Positions 13,457-23,603 of a DNA stretch of 64,000 nt are shown here, piece by piece. The stretch is from Rhizobium sullae. GTDB lineage: Bacteria > Pseudomonadota > Alphaproteobacteria > Rhizobiales > Rhizobiaceae. The position numbers were made by a program, and so were the translations under genes. Below the pieces are notes generated by a model that did not search any database, was not told the origin of the DNA, and was given only the letters and a program-made list of their open reading frames with translations. The DNA lies in NCBI RefSeq assembly GCF_025200715.1, contig NZ_CP104143.1, positions 3,606,501 through 3,670,500 on the forward strand. Direction: 5' to 3'. Positions within the stretch are counted from its first letter, which is position 1. Each line of letters opens with the position of its first letter.

Positions 13457-14494
13457 GTGGCGGAAATAAAATCTCACGAGTTTGAAGGCTTTCTTCAACG
13501 TTCGGTTTCCGCCTACCGCATGTTCGTCATCTATGGACCGGATCGCGGTCTGGTTTCCGAGAGAGCTGGGCAAATAGCCGGGAAAACCGGCGTTGCGCTG
13601 GATGATGCTTTTTCGCTTATCAAACTCGACATCGGCGACCTACAGAAGGACCCTGGGCGCCTGCTGGATGAGGCAGACGCTATCGGGTTATTCGGTGGTG
13701 AAAAACTCCTTTGGATACGTGGCGCGGCAAATGAAAAATACCTGGTCGATGCCCTCGGCGAGCTTTCTCAAAAGTCGCTCGACGCAACGTCCATCATCGT
13801 CGAAGCCGGAGATCTGAAGAAGGGCTCCCTTCTTCGCAAGCTTGCCGAAGGCACACGTAGCATCGTTGCGATCCCCTGTTATCCAGATGATGCACGCGCC
13901 TTGAATGCTTTGATCGACAATGAGTTGGCGTCAGAAAGCCTGCGCATCACGCCTGTCGCACGGCAGGCTTTAGTCGAACTGATCGGCGGTGATCGCATCG
14001 CCTCACGCAATGAGGTCAGAAAGCTCGCCCTCTACTGCCGCGGCATGGAGATGATCGAAGAGCATCATGTGAGCGAGATTATCGGCGACGCCAGTGCTAT
14101 TTCGGTCGATGACGCCGTGGACGCTATATTAAGCGGAAACACCGGCAATTTCCTGCATTCCATGCGGAAGATCTCGGCATCGAAGACGGCTGTCTTCCTC
14201 GTCATCCAAGCCTGCCTGAAACAGTTCCAACTTCTCGACGCGATGCGCGCGGAAATGGAGGAAAAGCGTCTTCAGACAGCTCAGGTCATGCAGACGCTCG
14301 GCCGCCATCTGCATTTCCGGCGCAAACCCATCATCGAACAGGCGCTACGCACCTGGAATGCTGACGCCATTCGCCGTGAGACAAACAGGCTGCAATCGGC
14401 GATCTTGCAGACAAGAAGGCGTCAGAGCCTAGAGGACAGTATTGCGTTGCAGACATTGCTCTCTACAACTCTTCAAAGCAGGCGGAAGGGCTAG
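13457..14494 (+). CDS. holA: DNA polymerase III subunit delta
   Basis: Clamp-loader delta subunit, which opens the beta sliding clamp. The 345-residue product fits the family: an AAA+-like N-terminal domain without a working Walker A (YRMFVIYGPDRGLVSERA), the GGEKLLWIRG segment, IPCYPDDARALNALI, and the C-terminal collar domain. The GTG at 13457 follows GAGGAAAGGAAC; the frame is open further upstream but only as a shadow over lptE. It converges with parB, leaving two bases between the stops. Confidence 0.9.
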   Translation: MAEIKSHEFEGFLQRSVSAYRMFVIYGPDRGLVSERAGQIAGKTGVALDDAFSLIKLDIGDLQKDPGRLLDEADAIGLFGGEKLLWIRGAANEKYLVDALGELSQKSLDATSIIVEAGDLKKGSLLRKLAEGTRSIVAIPCYPDDARALNALIDNELASESLRITPVARQALVELIGGDRIASRNEVRKLALYCRGMEMIEEHHVSEIIGDASAISVDDAVDAILSGNTGNFLHSMRKISASKTAVFLVIQACLKQFQLLDAMRAEMEEKRLQTAQVMQTLGRHLHFRRKPIIEQALRTWNADAIRRETNRLQSAILQTRRRQSLEDSIALQTLLSTTLQSRRKG

Positions 14495-14496
14495 GC

Positions 14497-15381
14497 TTAC
14501 CGCCGCTCAAGGAGCCGGCAGATTTCTTCAAGCTGCTCCAACGACCTGTAGGCAATGCGGATCTGGCCGCCGCCGGACTTGTGATTTATGGTGACATCGA
14601 GGCCCAGCGTATCGGAGAGCGTGCGCTCAAGTGCCAACGTATCGGAATCTTTCTGATCGCGTGGGGCAGACGGACGCTGTGGCTCGGATTGGGCCTTGAT
14701 ATCGTTCTGCGCAAGCTTTTCGGCGTCTCGGACGGACATTCCCTTCGAGACGATCGTGCGGGCGAGGGCCGTCGGATCGGATGTTGAAACCAGTGCACGT
14801 GCATGCCCCGCCGACAGACTGCCGGCTGCAAGAAAGTCGCGGACAGGCTCGGGAAGCTTAAGCAGGCGCAGAGAATTTGCGACATGGCTTCGGCTCTTGC
14901 CGATGATCTCACCAAGATCATTTTGAGTGTAGCCGTATTCCGCGATAAGCTGCTCGTAACCCAACGCCTCTTCGAGGGGATTGAGGTCTGATCGTTGGAC
15001 ATTCTCGACAATGGCAATCTCGAGCGCCGTCTTGTCATCGACATCGCGGATGATCACCGGAATTTCGACAAGGCCCGCGAGCTGGGCTGCCCGCCATCTT
15101 CTTTCGCCGGCTATTATTTCATATCGGTTCGTTGCAATCGTACGAGCAACGATTGGCTGGACGATGCCATGCTGACGAATAGAGCTGGCGAGATCGTGCA
15201 GTTCGCTGTCATCAAAAAAACGACGCGGATTGCGCGGATTCCTGCTGACAAATTCGATCGGAATGAGACGGTCTGCACTTACGCTGCTCTTTGCGCCGTC
15301 GACCGGCACCGGCTGATCCATTTCGCCGATCAGCGCAGCAAGTCCGCGGCCTAAACGTCTCTTCGATACATCGTCATTCAT
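14497..15381 (-). CDS. parB: chromosome partitioning protein ParB
   Basis: DNA-binding CTPase that loads at parS and spreads as a clamp to organise the origin region. The 294-residue product shows N-terminal KRRLGRGLAALIG (ParA-interacting), the CTP-binding motif AGERRWRAA, the VENVQRSDLNPLEEA segment, a helix-turn-helix (TQNDLGEIIGKSRSHVANSL) that reads parS, and a C-terminal dimerisation region. Directly downstream of parA. Likely sites are present at 16797, 18751 and 25057. Confidence 0.96.
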   Translation of the reverse strand: MNDDVSKRRLGRGLAALIGEMDQPVPVDGAKSSVSADRLIPIEFVSRNPRNPRRFFDDSELHDLASSIRQHGIVQPIVARTIATNRYEIIAGERRWRAAQLAGLVEIPVIIRDVDDKTALEIAIVENVQRSDLNPLEEALGYEQLIAEYGYTQNDLGEIIGKSRSHVANSLRLLKLPEPVRDFLAAGSLSAGHARALVSTSDPTALARTIVSKGMSVRDAEKLAQNDIKAQSEPQRPSAPRDQKDSDTLALERTLSDTLGLDVTINHKSGGGQIRIAYRSLEQLEEICRLLERR

Positions 15382-15400
15382 TTGCGGTACTCACTAAATC

Positions 15401-16195
15401 TTAAGCGGCGAGACGCTGGCGCTCGCGCTGGATGACCTCGGAGGCCAGCTGCAGATATGCCTGGCTACCGGCGCATTTCAAGTCATAAAGGATCGCAGGC
15501 TTGCCATAGGAGGGCGCTTCGGAAACACGGACATTGCGCGGGATAAGCGTATGGTAAACTTTGTCCCCAAGGTGCAACCGAACATCACTTACCACCTGCT
15601 GGGCAAGATTGTTTCGCGCATCGAACATCGTCAACACGATACCCTGAATATCCAAACGCGGATTTACCGTTCGCCGCACTTGATCAACCGTCTCCAAGAG
15701 CTGGCTTAATCCCTCCAATGCAAAGAACTCACATTGTAACGGGACCAAAACGGAATGCGCCGCAGCCATCGCGTTCATCGTCAAAAGGTTGAAAGAGGGT
15801 GGGCAATCCAGCAAAATGTATGTAAATTCAAATGCTTGCTGAGTTGTGAGCGCCTTGCGCAGCTTGAAAACCCGATCACTCTGCTGTGCGATCTCCATTT
15901 CGACACCAAGCAAATCCATGGTCGATGGTACGATGGAAAGATTTGGCACAGCGGTCGGCATAGCCGCCTCAGTCACTCCGGCCTCGCCAATCAGTAGATC
16001 ATAAGACGAGAGTTTGCGGTCTTTCCGGTCAATCCCGAGGCCGGTGCTCGCGTTACCCTGAGGATCCAAGTCGACGATCAAAACTCGTTCGCCGATAGCA
16101 GCCAAGGCAGTTGCCAGGTTAATGGCAGTTGTCGTCTTTCCAACGCCGCCTTTTTGGTTCGCTATTGTAATAATCCGGTTCCGTTCAATGGCCAT
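15401..16195 (-). CDS. parA: chromosome partitioning ATPase ParA
   Basis: Walker-type ATPase that moves ParB-parS complexes during origin segregation. The 264-residue product has the deviant Walker A NQKGGVGKTTTAINL, Walker A' VDLDPQGNASTGLG and Walker B YILLDCPPSFNLLT. The ATG at 16195 (MAIERNRIITIANQK) fits the family; a longer frame upstream would run into the space after rsmG. It lies between rsmG and parB, the conserved order. Confidence 0.96.
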   Translation of the reverse strand: MAIERNRIITIANQKGGVGKTTTAINLATALAAIGERVLIVDLDPQGNASTGLGIDRKDRKLSSYDLLIGEAGVTEAAMPTAVPNLSIVPSTMDLLGVEMEIAQQSDRVFKLRKALTTQQAFEFTYILLDCPPSFNLLTMNAMAAAHSVLVPLQCEFFALEGLSQLLETVDQVRRTVNPRLDIQGIVLTMFDARNNLAQQVVSDVRLHLGDKVYHTLIPRNVRVSEAPSYGKPAILYDLKCAGSQAYLQLASEVIQRERQRLAA

Positions 16196-16214
16196 GGCCG
16201 CATCATCCGAACTG

Positions 16215-16832
16215 TTAAACCAAGCGTTGGAGATTGAAAATCTCAAGTATGACCGAATCTCGCTCGACAACGCTTCGATGTTCTAGCAGATCAAAACGCC
16301 ACCGACCACGTGCCTTGGCAATTTCAACGCCGTAATCCCGGCCTTTATGGAAATATGCACGCGTATTTTTGTTGCGAAGCATCCAAGGTTCCGCAAGGTC
16401 GCATAGTTTATCGAGATCGGCGAGGGCGCGGGCGGATATAGCATCGCAGGAGGCGACAACAGCCGGTCCATCCTCAATGCGGATCGAATGCACAGAACCG
16501 CGTGCCCCTGTTTCCCGAAGGGCCAGCCTGAGGAAAGACGCTTTCTTGTTGTTGCTCTCAAGAAGGTGAACCCACCCATCGGCAAGCTCGGCCATGAGGA
16601 TGGCGGTGATCACGCCGGGAAATCCGCCGCCGCTGCCCATATCCACCCACCGCTTCGGGCCGGGAGCTAATTGAAAGATTTGAGCGCTGTCGGCGACGTG
16701 TCTTTGCCACGCGTCATTCAATGTCGAGGGAGCGACTAGGTTGATGGATTTAGACCACTTGTTAAAGAGAGCAACGAAATGCTCCAGTCTGTCTTGTGTT
16801 TCACGTGAAACACTTTGACCGTTCAATTCCAT
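16215..16832 (-). CDS. rsmG: 16S rRNA (guanine527-N7)-methyltransferase
   Basis: SAM-dependent methyltransferase for 16S rRNA G527, formerly GidB. The 205-residue product has the SAM motif [26 protein letters not shown], and [11 protein letters not shown]. Its residues 8-12 (VSRET) are encoded by the perfect parS site at 16797-16812, so this N-terminus serves both protein and DNA-binding roles. It lies 19 bases after mnmG in the same direction. Confidence 0.95.
   Translation of the reverse strand: MELNGQSVSRETQDRLEHFVALFNKWSKSINLVAPSTLNDAWQRHVADSAQIFQLAPGPKRWVDMGSGGGFPGVITAILMAELADGWVHLLESNNKKASFLRLALRETGARGSVHSIRIEDGPAVVASCDAISARALADLDKLCDLAEPWMLRNKNTRAYFHKGRDYGVEIAKARGRWRFDLLEHRSVVERDSVILEIFNLQRLV
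16797..16812. promoter_or_regulatory. parS, perfect 16-bp ParB site
   Basis: TGTTTCACGTGAAACA is a perfect palindrome identical to the bacterial parS consensus. It lies within the rsmG coding sequence, about 1.4 kb from parB and about 6.4 kb from the probable oriC. Confidence 0.95.
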
Positions 16833-16851
16833 GAAAGACTCTCAAAAAGTG

Positions 16852-18726
16852 TTAGGCAACCGACCGCTGCGCAGCCTCTGACCTTCGCAAATGAACGAGC
16901 AGAAGAGAGATGGCGGCCGGCGTCATGCCATCTATCTTTGCGGCTTGAGCGACATTGAACGGGCGCAGATTGCCAAGCTTCTGCTTGAGTTCGTTCGAAA
17001 GACCAGGCAGCATCGAATAGTCGAAACCATCTGGGATGAGTCGATTTTCGTCGCGTTGGACATCGACAATGTCTGAAGACTGCCGGCGCATATAAACGGC
17101 ATATGATGCTTCGATCTCTATGGCCTCTGCGATCGGCTTGCTAAACGCCCGAAGTTCGGGCCATACATTTGACAGCAGCGCCATGTCGAAATCGGGATAC
17201 GCGAGTAACTCGTAGGCAGAGCGCCTCTGCCCATCCAGATTAATCTTCAACCCATACTCACGGGCCTCATTTGGCGTGATGTGTAATGCCTTAAGTTGTT
17301 CTCGCGCACCGTCAAGAGCACATTCATATTCGCGGAATTTGGCACGACGAGCCTCTCCCAGACAGCCGATCTCGTCCGCAATTGGAGTAAGCCGCATATC
17401 GGCATTGTCCGCGCGCAGAGAAAGGCGGTATTCCGCACGCGAGGTGAACATGCGATAAGGCTCGGCAACACCCCTCGACGTCAGATCGTCAATCATGACG
17501 CCGATGTAAGAATTCGTACGGCTTAGGTAGACCGGCGTTTGGCCGCCCGCGTGGCGTGCCGCATTGAGGCCCGCCACGAGACCTTGGGCCGCTGCCTCCT
17601 CGTAGCCTGTTGTTCCGTTGATCTGGCCGGCAAGATAAAGCCCCGGCATCCTCTTTACTTCAAGAGAAGGCGTCAGCTCGCGCGGATCGACATGATCATA
17701 TTCGATTGCATAGCCAGGTTGGATGATGGAAGCCTTCTCAAGGCCTGGTATGGTCCGGATAAAAGCATCCTGCACCTCTGCCGGCAGCGACGTCGAAATA
17801 CCATTCGGGTAGACAGTGTCATCGTCCAAGCCTTCCGGTTCAAGGAAGATTTGATGCCCATCCCGCTCGCCGAACTTCACGATCTTATCTTCGATCGAGG
17901 GGCAATAGCGCGGTCCAACGCCCTCGATCTGCCCGGAATACATTGCCGAGCGATGCAGGTTATCCTGAATGAGTTTATGTGTGGCGGTCGTTGTGCGGGT
18001 TACCCCACATTCAATCTGAGGATTCGTAATTGCACCGGTCATGAATGAGAACGGTGTTACCTCGTCATCCGCGCCCTGTCGGCCAACCGATGCCCAATCG
18101 ATCGTTTTCCCGTCAAGGCGCGCTGGCGTACCTGTCTTAAGACGGCCGAGCCGAAGCCCCAGGCGCGATAGTGTTCCAGACAAACCAAGAGACGGATCTT
18201 CACCGACACGGCCCGCCGGAATCTTCTTATCCCCGATATGAATAAGCCCGCGCAGGAAGGTTCCCGTCGTAAGAACCACAGCGCCAGAGTTCAGAATCCG
18301 GCTATCTTTCATTATGACGCCGGTGACGCGACTCTCTGATATATCAAGATCAAAGGCGTCGCCTTCGATAACGTCAATATTATCAATAGCTTCTATTGCC
18401 GCCTGCATGGCGGTTCGATAGAGCTTCCGATCGGCTTGGGTCCGTGGACCGCGGACCGCCGGGCCTTTCTTGCGATTGAGCATGCGAAACTGGATGCCGG
18501 CAGCATCGGCCACACGACCCATGAGGCCGTCCAGCGCATCCACCTCCCGCACGAGGTGACCCTTGCCAAGGCCACCAATCGCCGGGTTGCAGGACATGAC
18601 CCCGATCGTGTCTCGCCGATGCGTCACCAGAGCTGTACGAGCACCGAGGCGAGCCGCTGCGCTGGCCGCTTCGCAACCTGCATGACCACCTCCGATTACG
18701 ATGACGTCGTATTGATAGATGGTCAT
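16852..18726 (-). CDS. mnmG: tRNA uridine-5-carboxymethylaminomethyl modification enzyme MnmG
   Basis: FAD enzyme (formerly GidA) that acts with MnmE to install cmnm5 at wobble U34 of certain tRNAs. The 624-residue product has the FAD-binding [17 protein letters not shown] near residue 12, [28 protein letters not shown], the [17 protein letters not shown] segment and the C-terminal helical domain that contacts MnmE. Its partner gene is immediately upstream. The 37-base gap between them holds a parS-like site. Confidence 0.97.
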   Translation of the reverse strand: MTIYQYDVIVIGGGHAGCEAASAAARLGARTALVTHRRDTIGVMSCNPAIGGLGKGHLVREVDALDGLMGRVADAAGIQFRMLNRKKGPAVRGPRTQADRKLYRTAMQAAIEAIDNIDVIEGDAFDLDISESRVTGVIMKDSRILNSGAVVLTTGTFLRGLIHIGDKKIPAGRVGEDPSLGLSGTLSRLGLRLGRLKTGTPARLDGKTIDWASVGRQGADDEVTPFSFMTGAITNPQIECGVTRTTTATHKLIQDNLHRSAMYSGQIEGVGPRYCPSIEDKIVKFGERDGHQIFLEPEGLDDDTVYPNGISTSLPAEVQDAFIRTIPGLEKASIIQPGYAIEYDHVDPRELTPSLEVKRMPGLYLAGQINGTTGYEEAAAQGLVAGLNAARHAGGQTPVYLSRTNSYIGVMIDDLTSRGVAEPYRMFTSRAEYRLSLRADNADMRLTPIADEIGCLGEARRAKFREYECALDGAREQLKALHITPNEAREYGLKINLDGQRRSAYELLAYPDFDMALLSNVWPELRAFSKPIAEAIEIEASYAVYMRRQSSDIVDVQRDENRLIPDGFDYSMLPGLSNELKQKLGNLRPFNVAQAAKIDGMTPAAISLLLVHLRRSEAAQRSVA

Positions 18727-18750
18727 TTCGCCTTCTCACACGCTTTCAGA

Positions 18751-18766
18751 TGTTTCACGTGAATCA
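18751..18766. promoter_or_regulatory. parS-like ParB site, one mismatch
   Basis: TGTTTCACGTGAATCA differs from the parS consensus at one base (T for A at 18764). It lies in the 37-base gap between mnmG and trmE. Confidence 0.8.
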
Positions 18767-20080
18767 TTTTCCGATGCAAAACTCGGAAAAGATTATATCG
18801 AGTAAATTGTCGACGTCGACGCGTCCCGTAATTCTGCCCAGGGCGTTCCCCGCGATGCGAAGATTCTCGGCTCTAATGTCAAGTCCCGCTGACGGGTCGG
18901 CCAACGCTGCCCCGATCGCCTCCAGACATTCCGTAAGCGAATCCCTTTGCCGCCTGCGGCTTGGGATCGCCAGACTATGGCTGCTGACTTGCCGCTCCAG
19001 GCGCTCGGCGATGGCGGCGCGAAGAGCGAACAATCCCACATCCGTGACAGCAGAAATCGTCAGGTCATAGGCGACCGGACCAGTCGCCGCGGATATATCG
19101 GCCTTTGTCCCAACCCGCAAGACTTCCGTATTCGTGATCGGCGAAAGCCCATTCCTGCCTTGGGTCATATCCTCGAGATAGAGCACAAGATTCGCCTCAG
19201 AGATGATCCGCTCGGCCCGCCGTACGCCCTCGCGTTCAACGACCTCATCTGTATCGCGCAAACCAGCCGTGTCATAAAGCTTTACGAGGAAACCATTGAT
19301 ATCGAGATCGACGTGAAGAACATCACGCGTCGTTCCCGCTATATTCGTCACAATAGCAACCTCTCGCTGCGCAAGCGCATTCATCAAGGTCGACTTTCCG
19401 GCATTTGGCGCGCCTGCAATGACGACTTTGAAACCATCGCGAATGATCTCGCCCGCCTGCGCGTGCGCGAGGTGGTTCTCTACCTCGGCATGCAGTTGAG
19501 CGATATCATCCCACACCAGAGCTGAAACCGAGCCGGGCACGTCATCTTCATCGGCAAAGTCGAGTTCAGCTTCAATCAGAGCACGAGCCCGCGTCAATCG
19601 TTCCGCCCACGAATCGTATAGCTCGGATAGTTTGCCCTGGCTATGCTCGACCGCCAGGCGCCTTTGCATCTCCGTCTCTGCGGCAATCAGATCCGCCAGA
19701 CCCTCAATCTCGACGAGGTCAAGTTTGCCGTTTTCAAACGCCCGCCGCGAGAACTCACCCTCCTCAGCCATCCGCACGCCCTCAATCGCCTCTAGTTCCT
19801 CAAAGAGGGCATGAATGACGGCTCGACTCCCATGAAGCTGGAGCTCGGCGCAGTCTTCGCCCGTAAAAGAATCTGGCGATGGAAAGAAGAGTGCCAGGCC
19901 GCTGTCTATAACCGAACCGTTACGGGAGCGAATCGTTCGCAGGGACGCCCTGCGTGGCGGTGGGGTGTCGCCGATCAGCAGTCGCAAGGCATCGCGCGTC
20001 TTCACACCACTGAGGCGGACAACCGCAACGCCGGAAGGAACAGCTCCACTCGATAGCGCATAAATGGTTTCGTTCGACAT
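18764..20080 (-). CDS. mnmE: tRNA modification GTPase MnmE (TrmE)
   Basis: Partner of MnmG in tRNA U34 modification. The 438-residue product has the N-terminal folate-binding domain ([13 protein letters not shown] start, [19 protein letters not shown] segment at about 75-90), then a GTPase domain with G1 [15 protein letters not shown]3 [10 protein letters not shown] and G4-like GTKAD in place of NKxD, and the C-terminal CIGK with the catalytic cysteine. Starts at [17 protein letters not shown]. First gene of the minus-strand trmE-mnmG-rsmG-parA-parB block. Confidence 0.96.
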   Translation of the reverse strand: MSNETIYALSSGAVPSGVAVVRLSGVKTRDALRLLIGDTPPPRRASLRTIRSRNGSVIDSGLALFFPSPDSFTGEDCAELQLHGSRAVIHALFEELEAIEGVRMAEEGEFSRRAFENGKLDLVEIEGLADLIAAETEMQRRLAVEHSQGKLSELYDSWAERLTRARALIEAELDFADEDDVPGSVSALVWDDIAQLHAEVENHLAHAQAGEIIRDGFKVVIAGAPNAGKSTLMNALAQREVAIVTNIAGTTRDVLHVDLDINGFLVKLYDTAGLRDTDEVVEREGVRRAERIISEANLVLYLEDMTQGRNGLSPITNTEVLRVGTKADISAATGPVAYDLTISAVTDVGLFALRAAIAERLERQVSSHSLAIPSRRRQRDSLTECLEAIGAALADPSAGLDIRAENLRIAGNALGRITGRVDVDNLLDIIFSEFCIGK

Positions 20081-20119
20081 CCTCGACCACTCTGGCCACG
20101 CTCGGATTCCTCATAAGCG

Positions 20120-20149
20120 AAAGCCGGCCATCGCGAAACGGCCGGCTTT
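20120..20149 (-). terminator. terminator downstream of rho
   Basis: AAAGCCGGCC pairs perfectly with GGCCGGCTTT around a 10-base loop. It lies 22 bases beyond the rho stop on the minus strand, between rho and trmE. Confidence 0.8.
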
Positions 20150-20171
20150 ATGTCAGGAATCCGGCTATCTG

Positions 20172-21437
20172 TTATGTATTCATAGAGTCGAAGAAGTCCG
20201 GATTGCTCTTCGTCTGCTTCAGCTTGTCGATGAGAAACTCGATAGCGTCGGTTGTTCCCATCGGAGCAAGAATACGTCGAAGCACGAAGATCTTCTGCAG
20301 ATCCTGGCGCGGAACAAGCAGCTCCTCCTTACGCGTGCCGGACTTCAGAATATCCATCGCCGGGAAGATGCGCTTGTCGGCCACCTTACGGTCGAGAACG
20401 ATTTCCGAGTTACCGGTTCCCTTGAATTCTTCGAAGATGACTTCATCCATGCGGCTGCCGGTATCAATGAGCGCCGTCGCGATAATCGTCAGAGAGCCGC
20501 CTTCTTCGATGTTACGGGCAGCGCCGAAGAAGCGCTTCGGCCGTTGCAGAGCGTTGGCATCAACACCACCGGTCAGAACCTTGCCGGACGACGGCACAAC
20601 GGTGTTGTAGGCGCGGCCAAGGCGCGTGATCGAATCGAGCAGGATGATGACATCACGGCCGTGCTCGACGAGCCGCTTCGCCTTCTCGATCACCATCTCA
20701 GCGACCTGCACGTGACGGACCGCCGGCTCGTCGAAGGTTGAAGAAATGACTTCGCCGCGCACTGAACGCTGCATGTCCGTCACTTCCTCCGGCCGCTCGT
20801 CAATCAGCAGAACGATAAGGTAGCATTCCGGATGATTTGCGGTGATCGAATGTGCGATATTCTGTAGAAGAACAGTCTTACCGGTCCTGGGCGGAGCGAC
20901 GATGAGGCCACGCTGGCCCTTACCGAGCGGCGCGACAAGGTCGATGACGCGCGCAGACAGATCCTTCGATGTCGGAACATCGAGCTCCATCTTGAAACGT
21001 TCATTGGGATAAAGCGGCGTGAGGTTATCAAAGTGGACCTTATGGCGGATCTTTTCCGGATCTTCGAAATTGATCGTGTTCACCTTGAGCAGGGCGAAAT
21101 AGCGCTCGCCTTCCTTGGGACCACGGATCGGTCCCTCGACCGTATCGCCGGTTTTCAGAGAGAAGCGGCGGATCTGCGATGGAGAGATGTAAATATCGTC
21201 TGGACCCGGGAGGTAGTTAGCGTTTGCCGAACGCAGGAAGCCGAAACCATCTTGCAGGACTTCCACGACGCCTTCGCCGATGATCTCTACATCCTGGCTC
21301 GCGAGAACCTTCAGGATTGCAAACATCAATTCCTGTTTGCGCATGGTGCTTGCATTTTCGACCTCGAGCGATTCGGCGAACGCCAGAAGATCGGTCGGGG
21401 ATTTGCTCTTAAGTTCCTGAAGCTTCATTTCAGCCAT
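20172..21437 (-). CDS. rho: transcription termination factor Rho
   Basis: Hexameric RNA helicase that ends transcription. The 421-residue product has an N-terminal Rho-N domain ([19 protein letters not shown]), the RNA-binding cold-shock-like domain with GFGFLRS, Walker [15 protein letters not shown], Walker [14 protein letters not shown], the Q-loop [12 protein letters not shown] and the R-loop [19 protein letters not shown]. The ATG at 21437 is the usual family start; an open extension of 34 codons upstream looks non-coding. Confidence 0.97.
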   Translation of the reverse strand: MAEMKLQELKSKSPTDLLAFAESLEVENASTMRKQELMFAILKVLASQDVEIIGEGVVEVLQDGFGFLRSANANYLPGPDDIYISPSQIRRFSLKTGDTVEGPIRGPKEGERYFALLKVNTINFEDPEKIRHKVHFDNLTPLYPNERFKMELDVPTSKDLSARVIDLVAPLGKGQRGLIVAPPRTGKTVLLQNIAHSITANHPECYLIVLLIDERPEEVTDMQRSVRGEVISSTFDEPAVRHVQVAEMVIEKAKRLVEHGRDVIILLDSITRLGRAYNTVVPSSGKVLTGGVDANALQRPKRFFGAARNIEEGGSLTIIATALIDTGSRMDEVIFEEFKGTGNSEIVLDRKVADKRIFPAMDILKSGTRKEELLVPRQDLQKIFVLRRILAPMGTTDAIEFLIDKLKQTKSNPDFFDSMNT

Positions 21438-21613
21438 GAAGTGACCATTACTCTGTATTTCGAAGGGGGGAAGGCTATGTTGCGTCGTTTCGGTGTTGCG
21501 AAAGGGCTCGCAGACGACTGAACTCAAAACACATGCCACGAAGATGAGATGCGCGGAAAATAGCGACTAAGCTGAGATGCCGCAAGGGGGCTGTTTAAAA
21601 TGAAGTAAATTAA

Positions 21614-21626
21614 AGCGGCGCCCGCT
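21614..21626 (-). terminator. weak hairpin just after hemJ
   Basis: AGCGG-CGC-CCGCT gives a five-pair stem, with TTTAATTT following on the minus strand. It overlaps the hemJ stop by one base. Short stem, so only a possible terminator. Confidence 0.35.
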
Positions 21627-22165
21627 CAAAACGGCTTAACGACAACCAGGATGACGATGAGGATCATGAGTAGCGTCGGTGCCTCGTTCATGAATCTCCA
21701 ATATCGCGCCGTGCGCCGGTTTTCATCCCGTGCAAAAGCATCGACCGCGCGACTGAAGAACAAGTGAACGGCCGTCAAGAGCACGACGAGGGCGATCTTG
21801 GCATGAAGCCACGCACCCTGAAAACCGTAGACAGACCAAGCCAGATACAGACCGAAAACCCAGGTCAGCATCATCGCCGGGTTCATGACGATCTTCAGCA
21901 GGCGCCGTTCCATGACCTTGAAGGTTTCCGACTGTACGGAACCTGGTTCCGCGTCGGTATGGTAGATGAAGAGCCTCGGCATATAGAACAGCCCGGCCAT
22001 CCAGGAGATGACCGCAATGATGTGCAGTGCCTTGATCCAAAGGTAGAGATTGGCCGGGTTCCATGCAAATAGCCCGACGGCAAGCAGCGCAAAAAAGGCG
22101 AGGGCGAAATGTGCCCGTCGCCGCGCATAGCTTCCTGGTCGCTCATCCGTCTGCTTTTCCATCAT
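21626..22165 (-). CDS. hemJ: protoporphyrinogen oxidase HemJ
   Basis: Integral membrane protein of the UPF0093/HemJ family, which oxidises protoporphyrinogen IX late in heme synthesis. The 179-residue product has four or five membrane segments, with the conserved histidine in LYLWIKALHIIAVISWMAG and the YMPRLFIYH and MNEAPTLLMILIVI segments. It begins at the base after the hemE stop, so hemE-hemJ is a heme operon. A second ATG one codon in is equally possible. Confidence 0.9.
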   Translation of the reverse strand: MMEKQTDERPGSYARRRAHFALAFFALLAVGLFAWNPANLYLWIKALHIIAVISWMAGLFYMPRLFIYHTDAEPGSVQSETFKVMERRLLKIVMNPAMMLTWVFGLYLAWSVYGFQGAWLHAKIALVVLLTAVHLFFSRAVDAFARDENRRTARYWRFMNEAPTLLMILIVILVVVKPF

Positions 22166-23200
22166 TCAATTCCCGCCACGGCGAACGCGTTTGACAAGCA
22201 GACGGACGTTTTCCGGATCGGCCTGCGGCGTAATTCCGTGGCCGAGGTTGAAGATCAACGGTCCGCCGCCAAGGTGCATCATGATGTCGTCGATACCCTC
22301 CTCAAGCGCGCGCCCACCGGCGACGACGCGCATGGGATCGAGATTGCCTTGGACCGGCCCTTCCTTCTGAAGCTCGGCAGCGAATTCAAGTGGAACGGAC
22401 CAATCAAGCCCAATCGCGTCAGCATCGGTCTTCTGCCTGTAGGTTTTCAGAAGATAACCTGCACCTTTGGCAAAGGCGATGACCCGAGCCTTCGGGCGCT
22501 GCGCTTTGACGCGGGCAATGATCCGAGCAACTGGCTTGACGGCAAAAGCCTCAAATTCCTTTTCTCCAAGAACGCCTGCCCAGGAATCGAAAATCTGCAC
22601 TGCATCGGCGCCGGCATCGATCTGCGCTACCAGATACTCGGCAGAGATGTCCGCAAGCAGCATGAGCAGTCGTTCAAACGCTTTTGGATGCTGGTAGGCA
22701 AAAAGCCTCGCCGGCGCCTGATCAGGCGTGCCGTGCCCTGCGATCATGTAAGTCGCCACCGTCCAGGGCGCACCGCAAAAGCCGAGAAGTGTCGTTTCTT
22801 CCGGGAGTTCCGTGCGCAACCGGCGCACTGTCTCGAACACCGGCTTCAGATAGTCGATAACACCATCAGCAGCCAGACGTGAAATTCCAGCCTCGTCGAT
22901 CGGGTCCATTTCCGGACCATGGCCTTCCGTGAAACGCACATTGCGCTTCATGGCATCCGGAATGACAAGAATATCAGAGAAGAGGATCGCCGCATCGAAG
23001 CCGTAGCGGCGGATGGGCTGCAGTGTCACTTCGACAGCGTGCTCCGGTGAATAGCAGAGGTCGAGGAAGCTTCCTGCCTTTGCACGCGTTTCTCGATACT
23101 CCGGCAGATAACGGCCTGCTTGTCTCATAAGCCAGATCGGAGGAGGGGAGAGAGTTTCACCGTCGAGAACTCTCATGATTTTCCGGCGCGTTTCGCTCAA
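22166..23200 (-). CDS. hemE: uroporphyrinogen decarboxylase
   Basis: Converts uroporphyrinogen III to coproporphyrinogen III. The 344-residue TIM-barrel protein has the signature [14 protein letters not shown], the [14 protein letters not shown] segment, and [12 protein letters not shown]. The first possible start is the TTG at 23200 ([12 protein letters not shown]); an ATG at 23176 eight codons later is the alternative. Its promoter must lie in the oriC region, as in Caulobacter, where hemE also borders the origin. Confidence 0.96.
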   Translation of the reverse strand: MSETRRKIMRVLDGETLSPPPIWLMRQAGRYLPEYRETRAKAGSFLDLCYSPEHAVEVTLQPIRRYGFDAAILFSDILVIPDAMKRNVRFTEGHGPEMDPIDEAGISRLAADGVIDYLKPVFETVRRLRTELPEETTLLGFCGAPWTVATYMIAGHGTPDQAPARLFAYQHPKAFERLLMLLADISAEYLVAQIDAGADAVQIFDSWAGVLGEKEFEAFAVKPVARIIARVKAQRPKARVIAFAKGAGYLLKTYRQKTDADAIGLDWSVPLEFAAELQKEGPVQGNLDPMRVVAGGRALEEGIDDIMMHLGGGPLIFNLGHGITPQADPENVRLLVKRVRRGGN

Positions 23201-23419
23201 GCGCTTCGTCCCTTTAAGAATCTAAAGATATTTTAAAAGGTTTCTATTTCTTAGAGTCGGTGTCTATCAAGGATTAAAATCCATCCACTGCTGATACAAT
23301 TTGTTACGCGCATCAAAGATATCAGGACAATATCGATCGCATTCCATCGTAGATTTTGGAGAAGTTCGAATCTAAAAATGATTCCAGAAACTTGCCTCGA
23401 AGGGTGAGGCGGCGTTGTC

Positions 23420-23428
23420 TGTGGATAT
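23420..23428 (-). promoter_or_regulatory. DnaA box, one mismatch
   Basis: TGTGGATAT, the reverse of the TTATCCACA consensus with one changed base, inside the oriC region. Confidence 0.6.
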
Positions 23429-23509
23429 CCTGTGTATTCCAGATGAGTTCTTTAACGCCGATCACAAAATCCACAGACTGCCCTGTGGTGCTCTCCAGAA
23501 AATCCGAAA

Positions 23510-23518
23510 TGTGGATAA
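23510..23518 (-). promoter_or_regulatory. consensus DnaA box
   Basis: TGTGGATAA, the exact reverse complement of TTATCCACA, inside the oriC region about 85 bases before the ppsR start. Confidence 0.75.
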
Positions 23519-23603
23519 GGGGCCACGTTTTCCCTTGCCTGAAGCCATGCCGGTCCCTTAGCTCTCTATCATCCAGTCTTTTCAACAGGCAGCGGAAAAT
23601 AGC

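Larger units (their letters stand above)
23201..23603. other. probable chromosomal replication origin (oriC)
   Basis: This 403-base gap lies between divergent hemE and the DUF299 gene, the position of the origin in Caulobacter and other alphaproteobacteria. It contains one consensus DnaA box (23510-23518, minus strand), a near-consensus box at 23420-23428 and a weaker AAATCCACA at 23467-23475. An AT-rich stretch with TTTTAAAAGG runs from 23214 to 23280. Four GANTC sites (23218, 23254, 23368, 23380) fall within 167 bases. The parA-parB genes and parS sites flank it. No replication experiment is implied. Confidence 0.8.

Noticed and set aside
23214..23280. CtrA sites (TTAA-N7-TTAA) in oriC
   Set aside because: TTAA motifs are present but none has seven-base spacing.
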